Shown one piece after another: positions 1-8,591 of a stretch of 64,000 bases of DNA. The position numbers and the translations under genes were made by a program. The notes under the pieces were generated by a model, which ran no database searches, was not told the DNA's origin, and saw nothing but the letters and a program-made list of their open reading frames with translations. How positions within the stretch are numbered: position 1 is the first letter of the stretch; every line of letters begins with the position of its first letter. Location of the stretch: assembly GCA_023489335.1 (NCBI GenBank), contig JAMDCP010000002.1, positions 124,001 to 188,000 of the forward strand, given 5' to 3'. Origin of the DNA: Deltaproteobacteria bacterium (GTDB lineage Bacteria > SZUA-79 > Acidulodesulfobacterales > Acidulodesulfobacteraceae).

Positions 1-1
1 T

Positions 2-838
2 TTTTATGATAATTCAACTGGCAAAAGGTATGCGGTCGAGGTTTTAAGATGTTTGGGAAACGGTTCCAACGCCCAGCTCAAATTTAACTTGTCCCAAAGG
101 CTTTCCGAAGTCGGCCTCCTGGCCGAGGGAGTGGCGCATGAAATAAATAATCCGCTTAACAATATATTGGCTTCCGTAGATATGATGAGGATGTGCTTCG
201 GAAACAATGAGCTCATTCAAAGTAATCTTCCCGACGGTTTCAAAGAAGGCATCTGCGATATTAAAAAATATTTTGAATTGATAAGAACGGAGATCGAGAG
301 GTGTAAAGATATCACAAAAAAGCTTCTCCTCCTATCCAGACCCGTATCGGTGAAAACCGATATAGTAAATGTCAATAAATCGGTGGATGAGAGCCTTTCT
401 TTGCTTTCCTTCCTGGCAAACAAGAAGAATGTTATGATAAAGAAAAACTTTGCCGGTTGTCCTCCCCTGATTAGTTTTTCGGAAGCAGGGTTAAGGCAGG
501 TTATACTTAATATAGGGCTTAACGCAATCCAGGCAGTTCAGGAAGAGTCAGGGGTTGTCTATTTTATAACTAAGATAATAAAGGATTATATTTATATATT
601 GATTATAGATAACGGCCAGGGTATTGCGCCGGCCGATATCAAAAAGATTTTTGACCCCTTTTTTTCGAAAAATAAGGGCGCTGGAAGTACGGGGCTCGGG
701 CTTTCCATATCTTTGAGCATAATTAAATCTCTCGGTGGCTCGATCGAGGTCAGGTCTAAACAGGATTTGGGAACAAAATTCGTAATAAAAATACCGGTTA
801 AAAGTAACTTTAGGGAAAATATCGATAAAGAAAAATAA
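2..838 (+). CDS. Sensor histidine kinase, NtrB-like, 5-prime truncated by window edge
   Basis: This is the C-terminal part of a sensor kinase that autophosphorylates on histidine and passes phosphate to a response regulator. The frame is open from base 2 with no stop, so the TTG at 53 is not the real start; the visible upstream residues look like the end of a PAS or other sensor domain. The phosphoacceptor H-box (VAHEINNPLNNI) is followed by the N-box (QVILNIGLNAIQAV), G1 (DNGQGI), F-box (FDPFF) and G2 (GLGLSIS) of the HATPase domain. The stop lies 5 bases before the NtrC-type regulator, so the two genes form a cognate pair. The input signal cannot be seen. Confidence 0.93.
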   Translation, partial: FYDNSTGKRYAVEVLRCLGNGSNAQLKFNLSQRLSEVGLLAEGVAHEINNPLNNILASVDMMRMCFGNNELIQSNLPDGFKEGICDIKKYFELIRTEIERCKDITKKLLLLSRPVSVKTDIVNVNKSVDESLSLLSFLANKKNVMIKKNFAGCPPLISFSEAGLRQVILNIGLNAIQAVQEESGVVYFITKIIKDYIYILIIDNGQGIAPADIKKIFDPFFSKNKGAGSTGLGLSISLSIIKSLGGSIEVRSKQDLGTKFVIKIPVKSNFRENIDKEK

Positions 839-843
839 AAGTC

Positions 844-2202
844 ATGGATAACAATTTAATTTCTATACTTGTAGTTGACGACGATATAAATTATAGAAAT
901 ATACTCACTGACTATTTAAGCAGCGAGGGCTATGACGTTAAATCCGCTCCTTCAGCCGAAGAAGCAATAGAAAAATTAGAAAAAGGCTATTTCAATATTA
1001 TAATATCCGACTTAAAGCTGCCCCGAAAGTCGGGCATAGAACTATTAAAAATTGTAAAATCAAAAACGGAAGATGTAGAAGTAATTATCCTGACAGCTTT
1101 CGGAACCGTCGATTCGGCCGTGGCCGCCTTAAAAATCGGCGCCTGCGATTACCTTGTCAAGCCGCTAAGCCTCGAAGAACTCAGTATAACCATAAAAAAA
1201 CTAATCGAAAATATTAACTTGAAAAATTATGCCGCCTATTTTAAAAGGGAGATTTTTAAGCGGTTTTTTATAGGAAAATCTAAAGCGGCATCGAAGGTAA
1301 TAGAAGATATTTCCGCCGCCGCCAAATCGGATTTAAATGTTTTGATTACGGGAGAATCCGGCACGGGCAAAGAATTAAGCGCAAATATGCTCCACAAGCT
1401 ATCGGCCAGAAAAGATAATCCCTTTATAATTGTCGATTCCTGTAATTTATCTGAAAATTTGTTCGAATCGGAGTTGTTCGGCCATGAAAGGGGTTCGTTT
1501 ACAGGAGCGGACGCCCTTAAAAAAGGGCTTCTGGAATATGCGGACAAAGGAACGCTTTTTATCGATGAGATTGGCGAGGTCAGCGGCATTATACAGGCGA
1601 AACTTCTAAGAATATTGGATACGAAAAGCTTCAGAAGGGTAGGTTCGTCCAAAAACCTCTTTATCGACACAAGAATAATAACCGCGACAAATAAAAATCT
1701 AAAAAAGATGGTTGAAGAAGGCCGTTTTAGAGGCGACTTATTTTATAGGATAAATGGTTTTACGATAGAGCTTCCGCCTTTAAGAGAGAGAAAAGAAGAT
1801 ATTTCTTATTTAGCCCATTTTTTTATGACAAAAGAAAATAAAATTAAATTTTCAAAGCACCTTTCCGCATCCGCCGAAAGCAAACTTTTAAACTATGACT
1901 GGCCCGGCAATGTCAGGGAATTAAAAAATGTTATCGAAAGAGCAATGGTTTTATCCGAAGGCAAAGAAGAAATACCGCCGGAGGCTATCCAGCTCGAAGT
2001 TTCGTGTGATAATGACAGGGAGGCGGCCAATGGGAAGACGCTCTTCGATAAAAATCCGACTTTAAGGGAAATAGAGGAAGAATATATCAAGTACCTTTTT
2101 TCTAAAAAGCTGAGCAAATCCGAAATTGCAGGTATTATCGGGGTAAGCGAAAGAAATCTTTACAGGAAACTTTCGATGTTAAAGCAAGGACTTAAGCCAT
2201 AG
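844..2202 (+). CDS. Sigma-54-dependent response regulator, NtrC/AtoC family
   Basis: A transcription activator that works with RNA polymerase carrying sigma-54. The 452 residues show a receiver domain (about 5-120, acceptor Asp56, switch Lys107), an AAA+ domain with Walker A GESGTGKE at 170-177, the sigma-54 contact loop as GSFTGA at 217-222 (the usual GAFTGA with Ala to Ser) and Walker B ending LFIDE near 241, then a Fis-type helix-turn-helix at the C-terminus (SKSEIAGIIGVSERNLYRKL). It begins 5 bases after the histidine kinase stop, so both are translated from one mRNA. The regulon is unknown; I saw no convincing -24/-12 promoter in this window. The chemoreceptor gene begins about 115 bases downstream. 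Confidence 0.93.
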   Translation: MDNNLISILVVDDDINYRNILTDYLSSEGYDVKSAPSAEEAIEKLEKGYFNIIISDLKLPRKSGIELLKIVKSKTEDVEVIILTAFGTVDSAVAALKIGACDYLVKPLSLEELSITIKKLIENINLKNYAAYFKREIFKRFFIGKSKAASKVIEDISAAAKSDLNVLITGESGTGKELSANMLHKLSARKDNPFIIVDSCNLSENLFESELFGHERGSFTGADALKKGLLEYADKGTLFIDEIGEVSGIIQAKLLRILDTKSFRRVGSSKNLFIDTRIITATNKNLKKMVEEGRFRGDLFYRINGFTIELPPLRERKEDISYLAHFFMTKENKIKFSKHLSASAESKLLNYDWPGNVRELKNVIERAMVLSEGKEEIPPEAIQLEVSCDNDREAANGKTLFDKNPTLREIEEEYIKYLFSKKLSKSEIAGIIGVSERNLYRKLSMLKQGLKP

Positions 2203-2317
2203 CATTAGCCTTTCAGTGAATTTAGAATTCATTTAAATGTTTACTTTTTTTGTTTAATTGTATTTAATAATACCGGAATTATATTATTATTTTAATGCCA
2301 AAAAAATGGGGGGGTAA

Positions 2318-3214
2318 ATGAAGGGGGGCTTAAATTTCGTTAAAAAGGTCTCTATCAAGGCCAAACTGCTTTTTCTAATCATTTTTGTTTTTATTTTAAT
2401 TTTGTCGTTTTTAACTTATTACTCTGTTTCCAGCCAGAACAAAATGTCCGTTAAAATGACATCTGCTGACGCCGTCATTACCGCCAAAACGATGCTTTCC
2501 AGTTTAAATGCTATGATGCTTAATGGAACTATTTCGAAAAAGTCCGATAGGAGGCAGCTTTTTAAGATATTTAAAAAAATTCAGGGCATTAAAGATGTTA
2601 AAGTTATAAGGGGCGAAGCCGTTGATAAAGAATTCGGTCCCGGGCTCAAGCAGGAAAATCCGACAACGGGGTTTGACAAAGAAATATTAGGGTCAAATAA
2701 GGAAATTATCAGCATATTCAATAAAAACGGACATGAATATCTAAAAGTCGGTGTTCCGTTTGTCGCAAAAAAGATGTCGAGGGGCATAAACTGCCTCATG
2801 TGCCATACGGTTAAAGACGGGACGACGCTTGGCGGGGTTAAGCTTATTTATTCCATGAAAAATGCCGTAAGCTCATCCGATATTTTTATGAGAAACATTA
2901 TTATCGTTTCTGCCATCTTTCTTGTTCTATCGATTTTAGCCATATACGGTTTATTAAAATCTATCTTTATAAAGCCGACAAAAAATCTTTATGATAAGCT
3001 AAACGATATCGTAAGGGGAGACGGAGATTATTTCCCCAATCTCGTAAGAACCCTTTTCAAGCCCGTTTATGAGGTTTCCCAGTTCTTCCGTAAGAACCGC
3101 AACATTTTTAATGCCGGTTATAGCCCTTTCGACTATGTCAAAGCCCTCTTTTGCACTGCTGGAAGCCTCTTTTGCGACATTGCTCAAATTTTGCGTAAAA
3201 TGCGATGTTTATAA
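2318..3214 (+). pseudogene. Methyl-accepting chemotaxis protein with heme-c sensor, N-terminal fragment
   Basis: N-terminal part of a chemoreceptor: TM1 about 17-37, a periplasmic sensor with a CxxCH heme-c motif (C159, C162, H163), TM2 about 191-213, then the start of a HAMP linker. The sensor resembles the Tll0287-like/DUF3365 heme domain, suggesting redox or gas sensing. After residue 237 (GDGD) the frame enters an antisense copy of the gene's own signalling region (3021-3197) and ends in 60 unrelated residues. The original coding sequence resumes at 3198 in another frame, so the gene is split unless the assembly is wrong. The SD-like GGGGGG lies 5-10 bases before ATG. Confidence 0.85.
3021..3197 (-). 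repeat. Left arm of 177-bp inverted repeat (antisense copy of MCP signalling region)
   Basis: The reverse complement of this segment matches 3455-3631 base for base in my reading. Both arms are 177 bp and are separated by 257 bp. The segment interrupts the chemoreceptor between its HAMP start and the rest of the linker. Its first bases (ACGGAGAT) coincide with the native Gly-Asp-Gly-Asp codons, which suggests microhomology at the junction. Confidence 0.9.
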
Positions 3215-4127
3215 AAATTCCGTATATGACGAAATTACATCCGTCGCTAACAAATTTAACAAATTTATTATAGATATAAGGGAAATCGTAAAATCTATAA
3301 CCGAAGAGGCCATGACAATTGTCGATGTAAACACATCGATAGAAACCCATGTGGATGAAATAAGCGATAAGGCTAAAGAACAGGCTTTGCTTTCGACGCA
3401 TGTGGCTGCGGCCTCGGAAGAAATGTCTCAGACGATTAAAGAGATATCCAAAAATACGCAAAATTTGAGCAATGTCGCAAAAGAGGCTTCCAGCAGTGCA
3501 AAAGAGGGCTTTGACATAGTCGAAAGGGCTATAACCGGCATTAAAAATGTTGCGGTTCTTACGGAAGAACTGGGAAACCTCATAAACGGGCTTGAAAAGG
3601 GTTCTTACGAGATTGGGGAAATAATCTCCGTTATCAACGATATAGCCGACCAGACAAACTTGCTGGCGCTTAACGCCGCAATAGAGGCCGCGCGAGCGGG
3701 GGAGTCAGGCAGGGGGTTTGCCGTTGTGGCGGATGAGGTGAGAAAACTCGCGGAAAGGACGGTTAAGGCAACAAAAGAAATAGTATCGAAGGTTCAAACT
3801 ATACAGCAAAGCACCCAAAATACAAAATCTTCGATGGATTCCACAATGAAAGAAGTCGGCTTATCGGTGGAATATGCTTCAAAAGCGGGGGAATCCCTTA
3901 ATAGCATAGAAAGAAACATAATCGGTCTGGCGGATCAGGTTAATTCCATAGCCGCTGCATCGGAGGAGCAGACGGCGGCAACAAATGAGATTTCTCAAAA
4001 TATCGAAATGGTATCGAATCTTGCCGCATCAAATTCTGAAGCGTCGGAAAACACCGCCAAAGAAGCGGCTTCCGTTTACGGAGAACTGGAAAAACTTATC
4101 GGGATAATAAAAAGGTTTAAGTATTAA
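3198..4127 (+). pseudogene. Methyl-accepting chemotaxis protein, C-terminal signalling fragment
   Basis: Remainder of the chemoreceptor interrupted by the inverted duplication. Coding resumes at 3198 ([15 protein letters not shown], the HAMP end) and continues through the long coiled coil to the conserved hairpin tip ([20 protein letters not shown]), which binds CheA and CheW, and ends at 4127. Any start codon in this frame upstream of 3198 (for example ATG at 3069) lies inside the antisense insert, so a translated product would be a cytoplasmic stump without sensor or membrane anchor. An internal ATG at 3312 could initiate it. Relative to the N-terminal fragment the frame differs by +1. Confidence 0.85.
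3455..3631 (+). repeat. Right (native, sense) arm of 177-bp inverted repeat
   Basis: This is the native position of the duplicated stretch. It encodes the coiled-coil segment just before the signalling tip (from [12 protein letters not shown] to EIGEIISV) in the sense orientation. The homology to 3021-3197 ends abruptly on both sides. Confidence 0.9.
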
Positions 4128-4171
4128 AAAAATAGAAAAATAATATATGGGATATTAAGGGGGATATTAAG

Positions 4172-5743
4172 TTGGAATTTAAAGTTATCGATTCTATCGA
4201 AAAAATTTTAAAAGAGAAAGAAGCGAAACAAAAGGAAGTTCAACTGAGTTCATTTGAGCGTATTTTTATATTCGGGGTCTTTGAAGGGGATGAGGACAGT
4301 TTTTTAAAAAATAAAAATCTCAAAAAATTTGATTTTATATACAAAAGGCTAAAACAACTTAATTTCAAAGCAAAAAAGGGAAAGAATGTAATGATTGAAT
4401 CCCCGATTCTTTCATTAGTGTATGGCATAGGTAAAAAAGATAAGTTTAATTACGATTCTATAAGATATTTTGTTTCAAGCTCTTTAAAAATTGCCAAAAC
4501 AAATCGAATTAAAGAGGCAATCTTTATAATTCCAGAATTATCAGGAGAATATTATCAAAAAAACGGATTATTTTATATGTCGTCGGCCATTGTCGAGGGA
4601 GCGTTATTAGGTTTATACGAATTTAAAAAATATAAGACAAAAGATGACGAGAAAAATAATAACAAAGCCGGGGATTTTAAACTTATCGGGATTTATTTCA
4701 ACTCGCTTAAAATCGATAAGAACAAAGAGGAAAATCTTAAGGAAGGCGTAAGATTCGGAAAAATAACCTCGCAGGCCGCGAATTTTGCAAGGGATATAGT
4801 TAACGAGCCGGGAAATATCGCTACGCCCGAATATCTTGCAAATATTGCAAGGGATTTATCCGCGCAAGAGGGTATAGAATGTGAAATATTCAACGAGAAA
4901 GAGATAATTAAAAAGGGCATGCTTTCCTTTTACGGTGTTGCGCAGGGGTCAAAAAATCCTCCCAGATTTATCCACATGATTTATAAGCCGAAAAATAAAA
5001 CAAAAAAAGTTAAACTTAAAAAGATTGCAATAGTAGGAAAGGGTATAACCTTTGATAGCGGTGGGCTTTCTTTGAAGCCGGCCGATTTTATGACGACTAT
5101 GAAGTCGGATAAATCAGGGGCTTGCGCCGTCCTGGGGATAATGAAATATATTTCTAACCTGGACCTGGATGCGGAGGTTCACGGCATTATAGCCGCCTGC
5201 GAAAATATGCCCGGCGGCGGCGCTCAGAGGCCGGATGATATAGTTAAAGCGCTTAACGGCAAGACTATCGAAATAGAAAATACCGATGCGGAGGGTCGTT
5301 TAACGCTTGCGGATGCTTTGACCTTTGCGGAGAATCAGGGGGCGGAAGAGATAATAGACATGGCCACCCTGACCGGAGCCTGCGTCGTTGCTTTAGGCGA
5401 ATATACATCCGGGGTCATGGGAAACGACAAAGGCTTAATAGACAGCATTATTAAGACAAGCGAGATTTCCGGCGAAAAAATGTGGGAATTGCCGTTCGAT
5501 GATAATCAAAAAGAAAAACTCTTAAGCCCCGTCGCCGATGTCAAAAATGTAGGAAATAAATATGGCGGAGCCATAACGGCAGGGATGTTTCTGGAGGAAT
5601 TCGTTTCAGGGAAAGTCAAATGGTGCCACATAGATATAGCCGGTCCTGCCTTTACTAAAACAGGTTTTACTTATAATCCAAAGGGTGCGACGGGGGTCGG
5701 CGTCAGGACAATGTTATACTATTTAAAACAACATAAAGATTAA
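4172..5743 (+). CDS. pepA: Leucyl aminopeptidase, M17 family
   Basis: Cytosolic two-metal aminopeptidase that removes N-terminal residues from peptides. The C-terminal catalytic domain carries the M17 signature NTDAEGRLTLADAL around 370-383; expected metal ligands and catalytic residues are visible as K290, D295, D313, D372, E374 and R376. The N-terminal half (1-190) is the variable macro-like domain, here rich in Lys. At 523 residues it is about the usual 480-520. I accept the TTG start because AAGGGGG sits a normal distance upstream and no better start is near. It stands alone between the chemoreceptor and the complex I operon, with about 130 bases to nuoA. Confidence 0.95.
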   Translation: MEFKVIDSIEKILKEKEAKQKEVQLSSFERIFIFGVFEGDEDSFLKNKNLKKFDFIYKRLKQLNFKAKKGKNVMIESPILSLVYGIGKKDKFNYDSIRYFVSSSLKIAKTNRIKEAIFIIPELSGEYYQKNGLFYMSSAIVEGALLGLYEFKKYKTKDDEKNNNKAGDFKLIGIYFNSLKIDKNKEENLKEGVRFGKITSQAANFARDIVNEPGNIATPEYLANIARDLSAQEGIECEIFNEKEIIKKGMLSFYGVAQGSKNPPRFIHMIYKPKNKTKKVKLKKIAIVGKGITFDSGGLSLKPADFMTTMKSDKSGACAVLGIMKYISNLDLDAEVHGIIAACENMPGGGAQRPDDIVKALNGKTIEIENTDAEGRLTLADALTFAENQGAEEIIDMATLTGACVVALGEYTSGVMGNDKGLIDSIIKTSEISGEKMWELPFDDNQKEKLLSPVADVKNVGNKYGGAITAGMFLEEFVSGKVKWCHIDIAGPAFTKTGFTYNPKGATGVGVRTMLYYLKQHKD

Positions 5744-5876
5744 GTTGTTTTTTCTTATTGATTTTGAATATGCTATTATGATACATTCGAAAGTAAGATA
5801 TTGTAAGTTTTTCAATCATACATACATTCAATAATTAATTCATTTTAATATTATAAACAATATTAAGGGAGATAAT

Positions 5877-6230
5877 TTGAATCCTTTTTTGCCTATCCTT
5901 ATAATGCTTGTAATAGCCATATTATTTGCCGTTTTTACAATTATAGCCTCAACTTTTCTTGGAAAAAAAACATACGAAATCGGAAAATTAAAACCTTATG
6001 AGTGCGGGGTTGAACCGACAGGCGATGCCCAATTCAGATTCGATGTTAAATTTTATCTTGTTGCCATTTTTTTTCTTCTTTTTGATATCGAAGCACTTTT
6101 TTTATTCCCCTGGGCTGTTGTTTTTTCGGAACTGGGGCTTTTCGGATTTATAGAAATGTTTATGTTTATCGTGATATTAGTCATAGGTCTTTTGTATGTA
6201 TGGAAAAAGGGGGCGCTTAGATGGGAATAG
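5877..6230 (+). CDS. nuoA: NADH-quinone oxidoreductase subunit A
   Basis: Small membrane subunit of complex I that helps form the quinone cavity at the junction between arms. It has three transmembrane segments and the conserved [19 protein letters not shown] loop containing the cysteine of the deactive/active loop region. The 117-residue length is typical. The start is TTG preceded by AGGGAG. It is the first gene of a 13-gene operon; its last codons overlap nuoB by 10 bases. Confidence 0.95.
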   Translation: MNPFLPILIMLVIAILFAVFTIIASTFLGKKTYEIGKLKPYECGVEPTGDAQFRFDVKFYLVAIFFLLFDIEALFLFPWAVVFSELGLFGFIEMFMFIVILVIGLLYVWKKGALRWE

Positions 6231-6715
6231 AAGAACATCTGGGTGATAACATCATAACGACATCGTTAGATAAGCTTGTTTCATGGGGCAGAAAATGGTC
6301 GATTTGGCCTGCAACATTTGGTTTGGCCTGTTGTGCTATCGAAATGATGACGGCCGCATCTTCCCGGTATGATTTCGATAGATTAGGTTTAATTTTCAGG
6401 TCGAGTCCCAGGCAATCCGATTTAATTATCGTATCCGGAAGAGTTTCGTACAAAATGGCTCCCATGGTTAAAAGAATTTATGATCAAATGCCAAATCCAA
6501 AATGGGTTATTGCAATGGGTGATTGCGCCTGTTCGGGGGGGCTTTTTAATGTTTACAGCATAGTTCAGGGCATTGACAGAATTATTCCCGTCGATGTTTA
6601 TATCCCCGGTTGTCCGCCCAGGCCCGAAGCCCTTATACACGGTATAGTAAAACTTCAAGAAAAGATAGAAAAAGGGACTATAAAAAGCGGGGAACCGCCT
6701 AAGATTTTAAAGTAA
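6221..6715 (+). CDS. nuoB: NADH-quinone oxidoreductase subunit B (N2 cluster)
   Basis: Carries iron-sulfur cluster N2, the last electron carrier before quinone. The tandem cysteines ([11 protein letters not shown]) and the two further ligands in [12 protein letters not shown] and [12 protein letters not shown] are all present, so this is a functional PSST-type subunit. Length 164 fits the family. The ATG start overlaps the end of nuoA by 10 bases, indicating translational coupling. Confidence 0.96.
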   Translation: MGIEEHLGDNIITTSLDKLVSWGRKWSIWPATFGLACCAIEMMTAASSRYDFDRLGLIFRSSPRQSDLIIVSGRVSYKMAPMVKRIYDQMPNPKWVIAMGDCACSGGLFNVYSIVQGIDRIIPVDVYIPGCPPRPEALIHGIVKLQEKIEKGTIKSGEPPKILK

Positions 6716-6774
6716 AGTAAAGCCGGACTAAGTTTTTTAAATTATCTTAAAGATAATATAAATTTAATATAAAC

Positions 6775-7293
6775 ATGAGCCTTAAAGAGATGGATGTCTT
6801 ATTTGCGCTTAGCGTCGTAAAGGAATCTATGCCAAAATTAGTTTCTTCGGTTGAAACCTCTAATGGCGACATACATATATTCACCGGTAAAGAAAATATT
6901 ATAGATTTTGCAAAATTTTTAAAAGACGACTCCAGGCTGCAATTCGATATGTTATCCGACTTGTTTGCCGTTGACTACCCACAAAAGCCCGAAAGAATAG
7001 AAGTAATTTATAATTTTTATTCTACAAAGAATAATTTCAGAATATTTGTGAAGGTTAGAAGCAAAATAGACGAACCCGATTACCCCAGTTTAACACCGCT
7101 TTACAATTCGGCAAATTGGTTTGAAAGGGAGGTTTACGATATGTTTGGGTTAAAATTTAAGGGGCATCCCGATTTAAAAAGAATATTAAATCCCGATGAC
7201 TGGGAAGGGCATCCTCTCCTTAAAGATTACCCGTTAAGGCAAAGGCCGCCGGTCGAAACGATAAATTTTGATACCCCCGGATATGTTGAATGA
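6775..7293 (+). CDS. nuoC: NADH-quinone oxidoreductase subunit C (30 kDa)
   Basis: Peripheral-arm structural subunit. The family signature near the C-terminus (WFEREVYDMFGLKFKGHPDL followed by RILNPDDWEGHPLLKDYPL) is intact. At 172 residues it is a stand-alone NuoC, not the NuoCD fusion of enterobacteria. It lies 59 bases after nuoB with no strong Shine-Dalgarno sequence, like several genes in this operon. Confidence 0.95.
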   Translation: MSLKEMDVLFALSVVKESMPKLVSSVETSNGDIHIFTGKENIIDFAKFLKDDSRLQFDMLSDLFAVDYPQKPERIEVIYNFYSTKNNFRIFVKVRSKIDEPDYPSLTPLYNSANWFEREVYDMFGLKFKGHPDLKRILNPDDWEGHPLLKDYPLRQRPPVETINFDTPGYVE

Positions 7294-7360
7294 ATATGTT
7301 GAATTAGATGAAATAACCCAAAAACTATAAATCATCAAATTATTAATAAGAAATTTAACA

Positions 7361-8560
7361 ATGTTTGAATACAAAGATTTCTTAATAGAGGCAGATAAAT
7401 TTCCATTGAATGTGGGTCCCTCGCACCCTGCTACACACGGCGTTCTCAGAGTTTTGGTTCAATTAGACGGGGAGGTTGTAGTCGATGCAGAACCTATAAT
7501 AGGTTATTTGCACACAAGTATGGAAAAATATGCCGAATTCCGAACTTATCACCAGGCTGAGACTATTACGGATAGAATGGACTATGTTTCCGCCGCCTCA
7601 AATAATTTAGGTTATATACTTGCCGTCGAAAAGCTTTGCGGCGTCAAAGCCCCTAAAAGAGCGGAATATGTCAGGGTTATCCTTGCAGAGTTCACAAGAA
7701 TCAGTTCCCATCTTGTATGGCTGGGTACGCACGCTGTCGATATCGGCGCTTTAACCGAGTTTTTATACTGTTTTCGCGAAAGAGAGTTAATACTGGATAT
7801 TATAGAAACTATTACGGGCGCCAGGATGACCCCTTCTTTTTATCGGGTCGGCGGCATAGCTTTGGATATACACAAAGATTTTATAGATAAAACGAGGAAT
7901 TTTATAAAAATTTTTCCCGAAAAGGTCAGCGAGTATGAAGCATTACTCACAAAGAACAAAATTTGGCTGGAAAGAACCAAAAATTTAGGTATAATTTCCG
8001 CAGAAGATGCGGTTAATTTTGCATTGACAGGACCTTCCCTTAGAGGCAGCGGATTAAAATATGATGTCAGGAAGGCAAATCCTTATTCAAGCTATGAAGA
8101 TTTTGATTTTGAAATACCCATTGGAGATGCGGGAGATGTTTACGATAGATATTTAGTAAGAATCGAAGAGATGAGGCAAAGCCTTAGAATAATTGCTCAA
8201 GCCATAGAAAATATTCCGGAGGGCGACTATTTAAGCTATGACGAATACCCCCGCTATGTCATTCCTCCTAAAAAAAGGGCGCTAACCACAATGGAAGGTA
8301 TGATATCACTTTTTAAATACGGTATGGAGGGCATAAAGCCGCCAAAGGGCGAGGCATACTGCTCCGTGGAAAATCCGAGAGGGGAATTGGGTTTTTATTT
8401 GGTATCCGACGGTTCGGCCTTTCCTTATCGCATGCGGGTGAGGCCGCCGTCGTTTTGCAATATCAGCGCTTTATGTAAAATGACGAAGGGGCATTTATTA
8501 GCCGACCTGGTTGCAATTATGGGCAGCGTGGATATATTGCTGGGAGAAGTGGACAGGTAA
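7361..8560 (+). CDS. nuoD: NADH-quinone oxidoreductase subunit D (49 kDa)
   Basis: Forms the quinone-binding site with NuoB. The N-terminal NVGPSHPATHGVLR motif, with the quinone-site histidine, and the C-terminal MGSVDILLGEVDR ending are both present; the 399-residue length is normal. Related to the large subunit of NiFe hydrogenases, but it lacks their CxxC nickel ligands, as expected for complex I. The next gene, 31 bases downstream, is not nuoE as it would usually be. Confidence 0.96.
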   Translation: MFEYKDFLIEADKFPLNVGPSHPATHGVLRVLVQLDGEVVVDAEPIIGYLHTSMEKYAEFRTYHQAETITDRMDYVSAASNNLGYILAVEKLCGVKAPKRAEYVRVILAEFTRISSHLVWLGTHAVDIGALTEFLYCFRERELILDIIETITGARMTPSFYRVGGIALDIHKDFIDKTRNFIKIFPEKVSEYEALLTKNKIWLERTKNLGIISAEDAVNFALTGPSLRGSGLKYDVRKANPYSSYEDFDFEIPIGDAGDVYDRYLVRIEEMRQSLRIIAQAIENIPEGDYLSYDEYPRYVIPPKKRALTTMEGMISLFKYGMEGIKPPKGEAYCSVENPRGELGFYLVSDGSAFPYRMRVRPPSFCNISALCKMTKGHLLADLVAIMGSVDILLGEVDR

Positions 8561-8591
8561 AGGATAAAATTATAAATTAAATTCAGGTTAT

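Noticed and set aside
2999-3187. A 62-codon minus-strand reading frame similar to a chemoreceptor coiled coil
   Set aside because: It is only the antisense copy created by the inverted duplication at 3021-3197; it has no start signal or domain of its own.
3021-3631. Invertible DNA switch (phase variation) in the chemoreceptor
   Set aside because: Recombination between the arms would only flip the 257-bp spacer and would not restore the receptor frame; no invertase is nearby.
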